A program made the translations under genes and the position numbers. 64,000 bases of DNA from Todiramphus chloris collaris (Eukaryota; Chordata; Aves; Coraciiformes; Alcedinidae). The DNA is taken from assembly GCA_025345505.1 (NCBI GenBank), contig JANVCC010000021.1, positions 25,763,865 to 25,827,864 on the forward strand, in the 5' to 3' direction. Below are positions 38,331 to 49,800 of this stretch, one piece after another. Position 1 is the stretch's first letter. Each line of letters opens with the position of its first letter. The notes beneath the pieces are model-generated. The model saw nothing but the letters and a program-made list of their open reading frames with translations. It was not told where the DNA came from and ran no database searches.

Positions 38331-38763
38331 TGTCCTGGTTTTACCAGGACAGAACCATAGGCCTGATATAGCCTGCAGGCCATTAGAAGTTTGGAGTCAG
38401 GCAGAGCAGCTGACCTGAGTTGGCTCACAGGAATATCCCATCCCATAAATATCATGCTCAGTATAAAGGGGAACTTTACTGAAGACAAGAGCCCTCCTGC
38501 TTGGGTTTCTCCTGGACCTGCTCCTCTCCTTGCTCCTGAGGACTGCCTTCCCACTTATTGCAACCACCACACATTTGCTGGGCTAAGTATAACTGTTTAA
38601 TTTACACTGGCATTGGTATTATTCGTCTGTTTATTAAATCCATTTTAATTTCAACCCGTGAGTTTGCTTTCCTCTTATTGATCCCCTTCTTGTCTGGGGA
38701 GGGGGCATTTAGTGATAGAGCAACTGCCATCATTTAGCTCCAGATATGGGCTAAACATAGACA
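38331..38763 (+). mobile_element. Solo LTR of an ERVL-like endogenous retrovirus (+)
   Basis: It starts TGTCCTGGTTTTACC and closes with GGGCTAAACATAGACA, matching the TGTCCTGGTTT...GTTAAACC..ACA ends of a neoavian ERVL-type LTR. Inside are 'cccatcccataaatatcatgctcagtataaa' features: a TATA-like TATAAA at 38462-38467, an ATTAAA poly(A)-type signal at 38633-38638 and the downstream 'caacccgtgagttt' block (38654). No internal gag, pol or env sequence lies on either side, so it is a solo LTR left by recombination between the two LTRs of a provirus. The flanking 5-mers (ATCTG and TTCTA) do not match as a clean target-site duplication. Confidence 0.85.
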
Positions 38764-39731
38764 TTCTAATAAAATTGTATGCCTAATTGAGGCACCCCAC
38801 ATTTTCTACATGCGGAAAAAACCAGGAGAAGTGAAAACTGTACTATCAGTGTTGAATAAAAGAGGCTGTAATAGATTAGAAAGAAAGAATAATATTATAT
38901 AAATGAAAGAAGAGAGAATAAAAGTTAAAATATACTTGATCTTTAAGAGTAAATGTACAGACGTGGACAATTGCTCTATCTTTTGCTGCCCCACAACAAG
39001 TGGGCTACAGGAAAGAAAACCTGATTTAAGTCAGGTAGAAGGTGAGTCTGAGCAGTACATTCCCCTTCATGCCTAAAATGCTTTTGTCAGGGAAGGTCAC
39101 AGTCTTTCACTTAGTATCTCTTAGTTGAAGGTAGAGAAGATATATGAAGACAGTTATTTTTCTTTTTTTTTTTTTGCTCAAATTTTATAGCTTGCCTTTT
39201 ACCAAAGATGATATTGCATTTAAAAACACAGCAATAAAAAATGAATCTATAAAGCCTCCCTAGAAATACATGCAAACTCACTTTACTTTCTGTCTGAATT
39301 CTGCAATTTTTTGGAAATTACTCTTTCAGTTGCTGGTTGTGCATTTTCTTTCCAAGTCAGAAACTTATTTCATGTTTTTCTTTTTTTCTATTCACTCAGT
39401 AATTGTCTTTCCCCTTTCTCTACTTTATACCCCAGCCGCAGAGAAAGGGCAAGGGGAAAGGAAAGGGGAAAGAGAAGGGAAAGGAAGAAGAATCTGTAGC
39501 CCTGTGTCAAAGCCATGTAAATGTAATGCTTCGCTTGTGTCATGTGAGGCGGAGTGCAGCATCTAGTTTTGTAAAACTTCTGCACCACTACCACAGTGGT
39601 ACCTTACCCTATAGACAGCCTTTTCCTCTGTTAGTTAATAAATAAGATGAATGTACCCATGTGGGTATTTAGTACTGTTTTTCTCCAGTCTAATAAATTA
39701 CTCTATCATAAACTCTGTCTATTCTAAAAGG
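38764..39731. other. Unique sequence with purine tract
   Basis: No gene was recognised. 39451-39492 is an uninterrupted purine run built from GGGGAAAGGAAA-type units, able in principle to form triplex DNA. Confidence 0.45.

Positions 39732-39759
<28 letters not shown>
39732..39759. repeat. Poly(A) tract, 28 nt
   Basis: 28 uninterrupted A. AATAAA-type motifs occur upstream (39639, 39692), so it could be the tail of a processed retrocopy, but I see no recognisable gene body upstream. Confidence 0.9.
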
Positions 39760-39764
<5 letters not shown>

Positions 39765-42700
39765 TTTTCATCTATTGGTAAAAGTTTCTGTTAAGGATAG
39801 ATATAGATGAGGTGAAATGACTGGATGAAACACATGAAAAAGATAACTACATCTTAATGAAGGAATTCAATCCTAAGTAGGAATGTTGATTGTCATGGGT
39901 GAAACAGGAAAGCTAATAATTCCAACTAGGATATGATATGTCTTCCTTTCTATGTGGATAGCTTGGATTAGATCAAAGAATGCACTTAGAGATAAGTTTC
40001 CGTGGAAGTGGAGAACCCAAACTACAGAACACCATGAAACAAACCCAAAATAATTTTAGTTCACTGATTTTTTGTTTTTTCTTTAGTAGAAATAATTCAC
40101 TATTTTTTTTTCTGCATTCAGTCACCTACACTCACTGGTCCTGTCCATGGGAACTGAATGGGCAATGACTGCATTTAGGGAGTCAGCATCAGTAGTTACC
40201 TAGAAGAACACACATTGCACAGTAGGACAACATCATAAGAGTAAAGCCAAAATAAGATAGGACCTTATTCCTGTGTTTCTTTGGCATGACATCTTTTTAG
40301 AGAGGGTCACCATATTTTTGGTCTATGCAGGCTACATCAGCCCAAATCTGATTATCTAGATTTTCAGCTTTCATGAGATAGGCCTTGTCTTTGTTTCTCA
40401 TCATGAAATCTGTAATAAGAGGGGGTGTTTGCCTCACAGAAAAATAGTGCTGAGGTTTTGGCTTCTTGTTATATATATATGTATATTTATCCACCATGTC
40501 ACATATCATAGCCACGGAGCTATAAAATTTGTGCTGGTGTTTGAGACTCTCATGTATACATTACATAGACAAAAAAAAAAAAGATAATTAGATTTCTTGA
40601 GGTTTTGTTTTTATTGAAATATTGACTTCATGTCTTTAGAAATCAATGAGAAGTTGTCCTTTGACAACACAGAGCAAGTTCAAATCCCTGGAATATTCTT
40701 TACTCCTTGCTTTTAATAGGAGGCTTAGCTGATACATATAATGTATGTATTTTTTTTTGATCTAGAGCTTATTTTGGTCCCATTATACAAATAGTACCAG
40801 ATACCTATCTTTTAATATATTAAAAATACTACATTTCCTCCCACTGAAGAACACCTGAAAGTTGTGTTGACTCTTTAAAGCAACAGAAAATTTTAACTCT
40901 CTTCAAATGCTACTATTACAATTATTTTACTAAAACCCTATGTAAAAGATTGCCCTGAGCAACTACACAGTCTGGTCATTATGATGAAGGCTTACTACTC
41001 CAAGGCTGATTTATTATTGAATGCATTATTCACCTATCTGCTATCTGAAGTTTAATAACTGAACAGTAAGGGCACCATTATAATGGGCAATCATATATTG
41101 AGGGGATAATAGAAAAAAGTTATTAATATATTAATCTTTTTAAAAGGCATTTATCCTTTTTAGGACAAATTATAATTTTCATTCACTGGAAAGAATTTAG
41201 ACACCAATAGTTTAGACAATCACTCCTCTTACGGAAGGCTGTTTCCCATATTTACTTTTCAGAGAGTAAACTCATATTCACTTCCTTCTTTGTTTAAACA
41301 GAAACTTGGCAACATGTCCATTTTCTGTAGGACAGATTAACTAACCTGTTAAGGAGAATGCCTTGCAAAATCAAAACAGACCTAAAAATATCAAGAGCAA
41401 ACATACCTCCTGGTAGAGAATTATATCTAGCTTCAGAAAAAGACCCTCAATTTGTTCACAGAGTTGTCACAACAGAAGATCTCTTAGCTCTAGAAACAAT
41501 AGTTCAACAACAAGAAATGTATTTTTTCCAGAAAGCAGAATTAAAGCTTTGTAACCCAGCGGTTTCATTCAGGGCTGTATCCTTCTCTGTAAATGCTGGC
41601 ACACCTCTGTGTGTATAAAATATTGTATGGGAAGATAAAATACAGAAAACCAGAAAAACACTTCTTTTCGATGTGCAGAAAGAATCTTTCTAGATATCAT
41701 TCAATCTGTGGAGAATGCTAATATGGGAAGGAGGACACACACTATTAAGATGAAGAAAACACTGTCTCTACTCTTTCAAGACACTGCAAAATTAGGTTAG
41801 TTTTTAAAGGCTTTACAGTTTCAGGAAACATAAGGATCTTTAAATTTTATTGAATGCACTTGTGCTCCCGTATGACAACATAGAATAAACATAAATTGAA
41901 CTGAATTTGTAAATCACTGTTGATCTCTGGAACCTCCAGGTTTTCAAATAGAGGGGTTTTTTTTGTGGAACCTCAGTAATCATTACTTGTAAGGGTAGAT
42001 AATTCTGAATGAAATATTAAGTCATTTTATAACTTTTACTGTGTGAAAAAGAAATGCATAAAATAGTATTATTATACTTGTAGTCATGATGATTTTTGAT
42101 GTGGAATAGGAAAATAATATTGTGTTAGATAATACTTTTCATAAAACCAATTGAAAGAGTTGGAAAAGAAACACTATCTTTCAGACAGGACTACAGTTCT
42201 AAGAGGAAGAAGCAAATTTCAGTGTTAAATACAGTTTCAGAATTTCAGAATGAATACTCCAAATTTAAATTTTAAAAGAAATCCAATTATTCTAATTGAT
42301 CAGGTATCTGAAGGAAACAAAGAAAAAAAACCCACAAAAAATACCAACAACAAAAATCAAAAACCCCAACAACAACAAAAAAAGGCAAACAAACAAAGAA
42401 AAAAACACAACCCATCCACTGTGTCAAGAAAAGATGCTTTAGACCCATGAAATAACACCTTTGTAGTTGTGGGAGAGAAATCAGTATGTGTGATGAAAGA
42501 AATATATCCACTGAGTCCATGATTTCAATATCCAGACATATCTTAGAAAATTATTATACATTTTTCCACTAAGTTCAGGACTGAGACCTTAGTGATGCAA
42601 TTTCATGAAAGACCTCCTTTCAGGGACTGAATGTCCCCATCCTTTACTAGGTGCTTGAGCATGATGATTGATTTGTTTCATGTCTATAGTTTCTATAAGA

Positions 42701-45700
42701 GCATTTGTTTTCATGGGACAAATGTGATGCATTATGACAAGGGTTTGTAGAAGGTCCAAGATTTTTGATGGTTCTGGTTTTGGGAGCCTTTACTGTGCGG
42801 TTCATAGAGATGCTACTAAGTCTCTCACATGGCATGGACACTGGTCCACAGTAAGTTTTTGTTGATGTTGCGGCTTGCAAAGCTGGGGGCCTGTTTGAAG
42901 ATAAAGAAGGGGGATTTGGGGAAAACCACTTTCAGTAGGGTCTTATACCTATGTTGACTGTAATTAGAGTTGTGAAAATGAGGGTATGTTAGGGTGTGTA
43001 TGATTATCATCCTTTTAAGAAAGGATGGGGACAACAGCACTTAAGAAATGAGAAATACTAAGGAGTAAGGTGAAAACTGATAAATGCAGAAGACTGTGGA
43101 GACCTCTATGTAGACTTTTCCACCTAGCAGAATCACCTGCCTGTATTGAGATTTGTGTTGAATTCATTGGACTTTGAAAAATCTTGGGAAATTAAAACAG
43201 AAGATCAATTCTCCTTTTCTTTACAAATTTTGGTTTAAAACAGATTTCTGCAATTACAAAACTCCTCCCCACACCCAGACTTCCACTTGGGATTATTTGA
43301 TGCATAGCTGTAGTCAGTCATTTTCATTTAAGACAGATTTTGCTGGCTGTGCTCCGATTTAACAAAGAAATGTTTCCATTCCTCTCATGAATCAGCAGCT
43401 GTTACGGTCCCTGACAGTTGGCTTAGTCAGGCTGAAGTACAAGCGTGTGTTCATTGGATGATACTTCACTTGTTAAATCACTTGACTAGTCATATTGATG
43501 AGTAATATCTCACATGCAATCCAGAAAAAAATAAAATCAGCAAACAAACTGGCAGTGGCAGTGAAAGCCATGAGCTGGATTCACCAAGGCTGATTACAGA
43601 AAGGGTGAGATGCCATCTCTGAGCAGGCCAGGAGAGCTAAGACAGGGAGCAGAAAGGGCAATGTGACCAAGGACTTGTATATGAAATTGCTACAGTTTCA
43701 ATGGACAAGCAATGTTTAACTTAAATTGAAGCTTCAATTTTTTTTTTTTTCTTTCTTCTCTTTCTTTCTTTCCTTCTCCCCTCTCCCCCCCTACAGAAAA
43801 TTCTTCTGTTTGAAAATTTTCTGTGGTTCTGCTTCAGTGAAAGGAAACATTCAGAGCTGAAAAAAACAGGCGCTTGGGGCAGCTATGGAAAACTCAAGCA
43901 ATAGGGTTCTACAGAGACCTATAGGATGAGATCTGGAGGAAAAATGACTCATTGTCTGGACAGAGGACATCACTTTATTTGTACACTATATCTTTGGCCC
44001 TTCTCCCACTATTCTTTTATGCAGGTGTCCCACACTGCATACAAGCCATCTGCAGAACTCACAAGCACTCATTAGGTCCACACGTAATTAAAAAGCCCTG
44101 CTTAAACTCACAAAAACTTGGATAGCATGTTAAATGTGTCCCATCTTCCCTAAATGCTTTTCCTTAGCTGGCTTGCTAGGGAATTTCAGGCATGTTGCCT
44201 TCACTGTTACAGCTGTGTTCTTTGGTCTGACACATTAGAAGACATCAGTTGAGATAAGACAGTCTCCTAAGTTTCATGAAAACATTAGATCCTACACCAC
44301 GGTCTTCATTGTGAGTCTATCCATGGGGAAGGATTGTATCTGTACAGGGACTTACACCTTACCATAGAAGAATCAATGGACAAGACATAAATTCATAAGA
44401 AAGAAGGATTCCTCAGTTTTTACAGTCACAAAACCTACATTTTTAATCTGGAGGCTAGCTGAAGTAGAACAGTGAAGACTGCAAGCAGATTTAAGTGATG
44501 AATATAAAAAAAAAAAAAAAAAACCAAAGCAGATGTAATGGGATTTTCAAGTCTAAAGCATTAAAAAAATCCTATCAGCTGCAGTAGGAGCAATTATGCC
44601 AGTGCTAAATGCTTCTAATCCCTACCCCAGACTGCTTTGTCCAGCTAAAATTGTATATTGCAGTTCTCGGAAATGAATGAAGAAAAGTTCTTTTCTGTAG
44701 GTATCTCCACCCATCTTAGTCATGCAGTATGAGTAAAGACACCTGTAGCTGAATGTAAATAAGGCCATCTGATAAGGCTACATGTGACAGGAATTTTTAA
44801 ACACTGGAATGGTGGCCTCACAACATCGCTCCACAGAATCAGGCTCCAGTGTTTAACAGCCACAACTTCACTGTGTTATAACACCTTCTGGATTGTGGTA
44901 AGTAACACACTTGCCAAAATATTTCTGGCCAACATCTCCAGTTTGGCAGCATGTGGTGGGTGAAATTTGACTGTCTTTCCTCAGATGGAGCTCCCTCCAC
45001 TTGCAGCAGCAGAAATGAGACATAAAGGATTAGTCCACATTTCAATGCATTTTGTGGAGAGCTTGCATTTTCTGCATTTTTTGTTTTCAGATGAAACCAG
45101 TTGCATGTTTCTGGGAGAGAGGATAACAGTTTGTAGCCATCAGATCAAGCAGCAGCCTAGGAAAATCGCTCTGCCTTCCTTAGGCTTATAAACCTCAGTC
45201 AGACACAAAGCAAACTCTTCCCCATTCTTCCTGGGCAAGCATGTCCAGTCTCAGATTTAATCAAAGTGTTAATCCTGGGAGATTTACACAGTAAGATATT
45301 GTATTCAGCTTTGAACATGAAACTACTAAGTGCCACAAATGCTCGTTGCCAATAATATGTTCTCCAGGGATCCTCAAAGCTGCAGAGACTGTGGAATGAA
45401 TGGGCTAATTATTGCCCTCCGTCACACCTGTGCAAGCCCTGCTCATTCAGATAACTGAGCACCTTAAACCAGGGGCACCAGGAGTGAGAGTGGCTGGGAA
45501 ATGTTAACGTGACTGATAGTACTACAAATATTTAAAGGAAAAGTCTCTTGTTTGGAGTACTCAAGTATCTTGAGCTCTTTCTGCCGCCTTTTGACAGATC
45601 TTGGCAGATGCTTGCTGTAATAAAATTTGCTAAAAAACCAGTGGTTATTAATGGTAACAGATGCAAAGTTATTACTTGGAAACAAGATTTATATGCAAGA

Positions 45701-46667
45701 CTCAGCTACCTATATGGTGTGAACAAATAGACACACAAAATGTACTTTGTCTTAGAATGAAGGGAACACATCACTTGAAAAAACGGAGACCAAGTCCTGC
45801 ATTTTGTTCAGAGCTTGCCCCATAGTGTCGTGCAGTACTGGCTTTATGTGATGTCCTCAGATCAGCTCTACTGAATGCTCGCTGACATGACTTCATCTGC
45901 TGCTTTACCTGGCTTGCCTTGAAGCAGGACCTAAACTTCTCTAGGGTCTGGATCTGTGTATGAAATAGTGTCTCCAGAATAACAATACGGTGGTAGAAAC
46001 ATTGCCCATCCTTTCATGCACGGGGGTGCTGGGGCAAATTAACTCTACTTGAGCCTAGATAAGTCATCCAGAAGATTTTTTGCTGGGAATGATTAACCAG
46101 ATAACTTTTCACTCTCATATTCACTATATATTTTTCCTAGGAAAAAAAAAAAAAAAAGCCAGAATTAAGGATCAGACAAAAAAGGAGCCAAGCCATGGTC
46201 ATCATGGGCAAAAACTGCCATGAGTGGACAAAATTGCCCCATGCCTCAAAACATACTGTAACTGGAAGCAAGAGGTAAGGAGAGAGGTTTTTGATCACAT
46301 TGCTCCTCAGTCATGGTCACTCCTCTCATAGGAAGAATGAAAATGCTAGTGAAGTGTAGGGTACAGACATGTACTCTTTATATTTATTGGAAAGTTAATA
46401 GCCACAACTACATTGCTGTGTATATTGAAATGATGACTGCCTCTCCAAATTAGGACAATCAAGAACTGCTTTAAAGAAACCATTATCACTTTAGTTTCTT
46501 TAGTAAATTGCTCTTTCCTAATAAAGATTCTAATAGGGCTCCAGTCCTTTAAAGTCTTGTGCTGTTGCTGTTGTTTTTTAACATAAACTATCAAATATTC
46601 TATCAGAGTCTATATAGCTCAGTGTACCAATGTCCTTATTAATAGAGGAACACTTTTAAGAGTCACT
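39760..46667. other. Unique AT-rich sequence; polypyrimidine tract
   Basis: No gene was recognised. It holds a long polypyrimidine tract (43738-43792) ending CTACAG, A18 (44506-44523), A16 (46142-46157) and a - strand region at 42647-43040 with a possible degraded retroelement frame (see findings). 43380-43640 has the non-repetitive texture of a possible conserved block. Confidence 0.4.
43738..43796 (+). repeat. Polypyrimidine (CTTT)n tract ending CTACAG
   Basis: 55 consecutive pyrimidines followed by ACAG. It looks like an extreme 3' splice site, but the downstream sequence has no convincing exon, so it is called as a microsatellite-like tract. Confidence 0.7.
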
Positions 46668-46882
46668 GAGGCTATGTCTCTGCTAGTCAATAATACAGAT
46701 TTGGAGCACAGACTGGAGCACTGGTTTGCAATCATCCATGCTGCATACAACACTCCTTGAGCAGTTTTGGCTCCTGCCAGCCATGCAGCTGTACAGAGGC
46801 AAGATGTGCCAGGCTGCTTAGCCCCAGGGCCAGAGGCTAGTTCCCCGGCCCATTTTATTTAGTAGTATAGATGCAGCCTAGG
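46668..46882. mobile_element. Short inverted-repeat (MITE-like) element
   Basis: The left end AGGCTATGTCTCTGCTAGT and the reverse complement of the right end (AGGCTGCATCTATACTACT) agree at 13 of 19 positions. They bound about 215 bp that are richer in GC than the flanks. The ends resemble short non-autonomous elements with GGCTATGTCTACAC termini that I recall from reptile and bird genomes. It contains no transposase frame. Confidence 0.45.
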
Positions 46883-49800
46883 ATTACATACTTCATTTGT
46901 TTAGTTTGATTTACATGAAATGTTTGTCATTTGTTTATGAAAAACCCAGAGGCTGAATAGGGGCTTTCTGATCATCTCAACCACTATGACTGTTTTGTCA
47001 AGCTAATGCAATTTTCCATTTGCATGTCTATGTATTTTGAATACTTTGAATTCTTCAGAACATTATGAGGAAACAAAGACGCAAAGATGCCAAGCTGTAG
47101 CATTTAACTATAGTTTTCATTGTGTTTATAACTTCCAACCTGCCAGTTACTTTAGCATTGAAAGAATAGACCATATGAATTTTTGAAAAGAAATACTGAC
47201 AGAAGTAAAAATTTCTGTGAAATGCTGTTTGCACTGAAATAAAATTCCCAAAATAAAAATGTTTTGTAGAAGACCACTTACTTACCTGAAATGTCAGTTA
47301 AACGCCAACTACTACTTTGAATGTTAGCAATAATAATTTTGATTTTACATTTCAAAATGCCTCTTTAAAAATTATTCATATGCATACATACATTTGTAAA
47401 AGTTATGATAATAATAAGAAAAAATGAAACAAAACATAATTCACTTGGAAACACTTGTTTCAAATGGCAAAGTAATTTATTTTAATTCTGATGCAAAGTT
47501 AAAGTAATTTTGAATTGTGATATTTTCCTGTGGAATAGAAATTCTCTGATTTGACCAGTTCTTCTAGGAATTTCAGAATTAGAGGGTAAAATATTGAAAT
47601 GTCCATTTTAGGAGGAAAGTGTATGCTAAGCTTTGAAATCTTTTTTCTATTCTCTAAAAAAAACCCAATCAACCAAAAGAAAAAAAAAAATCCAAAAATT
47701 TCCTTAATAGCAGCAACACATACACAAAGAACTACATGGAAAATGTCCCCTAATTTTGGGGTCTCTAGCCAAGCGATATTTTTTTACAGCTCTAGTCAAG
47801 TGAAGTTACTGATGGACAGTTTCTGCTTTTTCACTCAGAAACTGAAAGATCAAAATTAATGACTGCTTTGGAAAATGTGGTCTGCATCATTAAGAAATTG
47901 ATGGTATTTATCTCAGTGTGCTGCTGAGTATCTCGGCCTCAGCTTCCAGAGGTGTCAAATCAGTTCCCTAAACCATCAAATCAAATCCTGCTGACTGGTT
48001 ACCATGCCAGATACTAGGAACTTAATTATAACAACTAAACTTAGTACATGACTAGTGAAATACACACTTTCAGATCTTGACACATGCTCCACAGAAAACA
48101 ATAAATAATGCCAAACACATGTTTTCTATTTGTCGGTAATAAAAGAAATGCTTGTTGCAATCCAGATATCTAGTGACAGTGCCAAAATCCCCTTCAGTAA
48201 TATGTATACATTCTCCAAACACTTTAAAACTATACTAGGAAACATACCCAATGTTGCACCAGCATACAGTTTACTAACTAGGTGATGCTTCAATATTCTT
48301 TCTGTATAAATATTTCTTTTTTTTTTGGTTTTCTTTTTGAAAGAAAAGAGCTTCAGTTTAAAAATACAATTAGTTTCCTTTTCAGTCTGTTAAAAATTAA
48401 TAAATCAATTTATTCTTTGGTAGAATTTCACTGAATTTAGTGAATTTAAACCGAGGGGTGATGTTGTCCCACAAAGGATAGTGTAAATCTTGATAAACAC
48501 ACACACATCTGATTCACTTCCATTGCTTCTCACTATTTGGTCAATGATCATTCATTCACTGGAATTTGTAGGAAAAAAACCCAGCAATGCTTAAAGCCAA
48601 TTCCAGCAGACGTGAGCAAATTCTGTTTTTCAGCCTGATTCAGATTAAAGTTTATTTGAGATATGGGATTGAAAAATGAGTTGCTAATTCAAGAAGAATC
48701 AATAGCTCCACATACAACTTTATTTAAGAAAACTAGTGCAAACTAAATAAGCTTGTTTCACTCCATTATATTTAGTAATTTTTTAATGAGACTGATAATG
48801 TGTACATTAAATAATATCCACAACTATAAAAAGAACACCAGTAAAGTGAAGAGTAATAAAGTGTCATCAGAATCTGCAGGGTCAGATCCCTTTCCTTTAT
48901 GATACTGATGTATAAAAGGATAACTCATCAGGAGTTATGCTACGCTTACCTTGGTGACTCTGAAACAGTAACATCAAGAAATCTAAAGCAGCAGCTGTTC
49001 ACAGTGCTTTCCAACTCACCTGATTGTCATTTCTGGGGAAATTGTATCATTCTACCTGGCTAAATCAGTGGCTGGGAAAGATGCGTGTTTGAAAAAATAT
49101 TAATCAAAAACTGTTGCAACAATGGACTGAAAGGTTGTTTTATAATTTCAACTACACATAAATTAATTAATAAAGGTGACATTTCCTTAATATTACATAA
49201 TGACATGCTTTACCCTTTAGCTATGCACTGTTCTGTGTAAATCTCATTGACTTTCCTGTGAAACATGATATTGGCTGTGTGTCCAAAGTGTAAACAAATG
49301 AAAATGTTTCCAGCCCAGCAGCACAAAATAAGGTGATCTAAGTGAGCTTAGTTCCGAGGTTATCTGTCCTTTTGCTCAGGAAGAGGAAGAGATAGACATC
49401 TTTGTGCCTGCATTTAATTAAAAGAGTTTCAGAATGAACAGATAACATATTAGACCTGCCTCTTCTTAAATAAAAAGTGAATGTCCTTTTTACTGTGGTG
49501 GAAACTACAACAGAGATTGTTTTCTGCTGCCACTCCACAGCAAACAGCATAGGCTCTCCACCTATCAGAAAACTAAGCTTATGCAAACCAACAGCATGTG
49601 AACTCAACTCTGTCTTTCTCCTGAATTTGCATCCTTTGAATTGAATGGGTTATTACGGACTAAACTGTTGAGATAGCTTTGCTTAATATGATATATCAGC
49701 AAAAGACACATATGTGTGAAGAAGAAAGTAAATAAATCACATTAATTTCTGCCCACTAGTAATGAACATGGCTGAGAGAAGAATTTGTCTCTGGACTCAA

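Noticed and set aside
40670-40700. AGTTCAAATCCC as a tRNA B-box
   Set aside because: No A-box at the right distance upstream and no cloverleaf stems. Not a tRNA gene.
47285-47300. Strong - strand donor CAG/GTAAG
   Set aside because: No pyrimidine-rich acceptor or sensible exon upstream on that strand.
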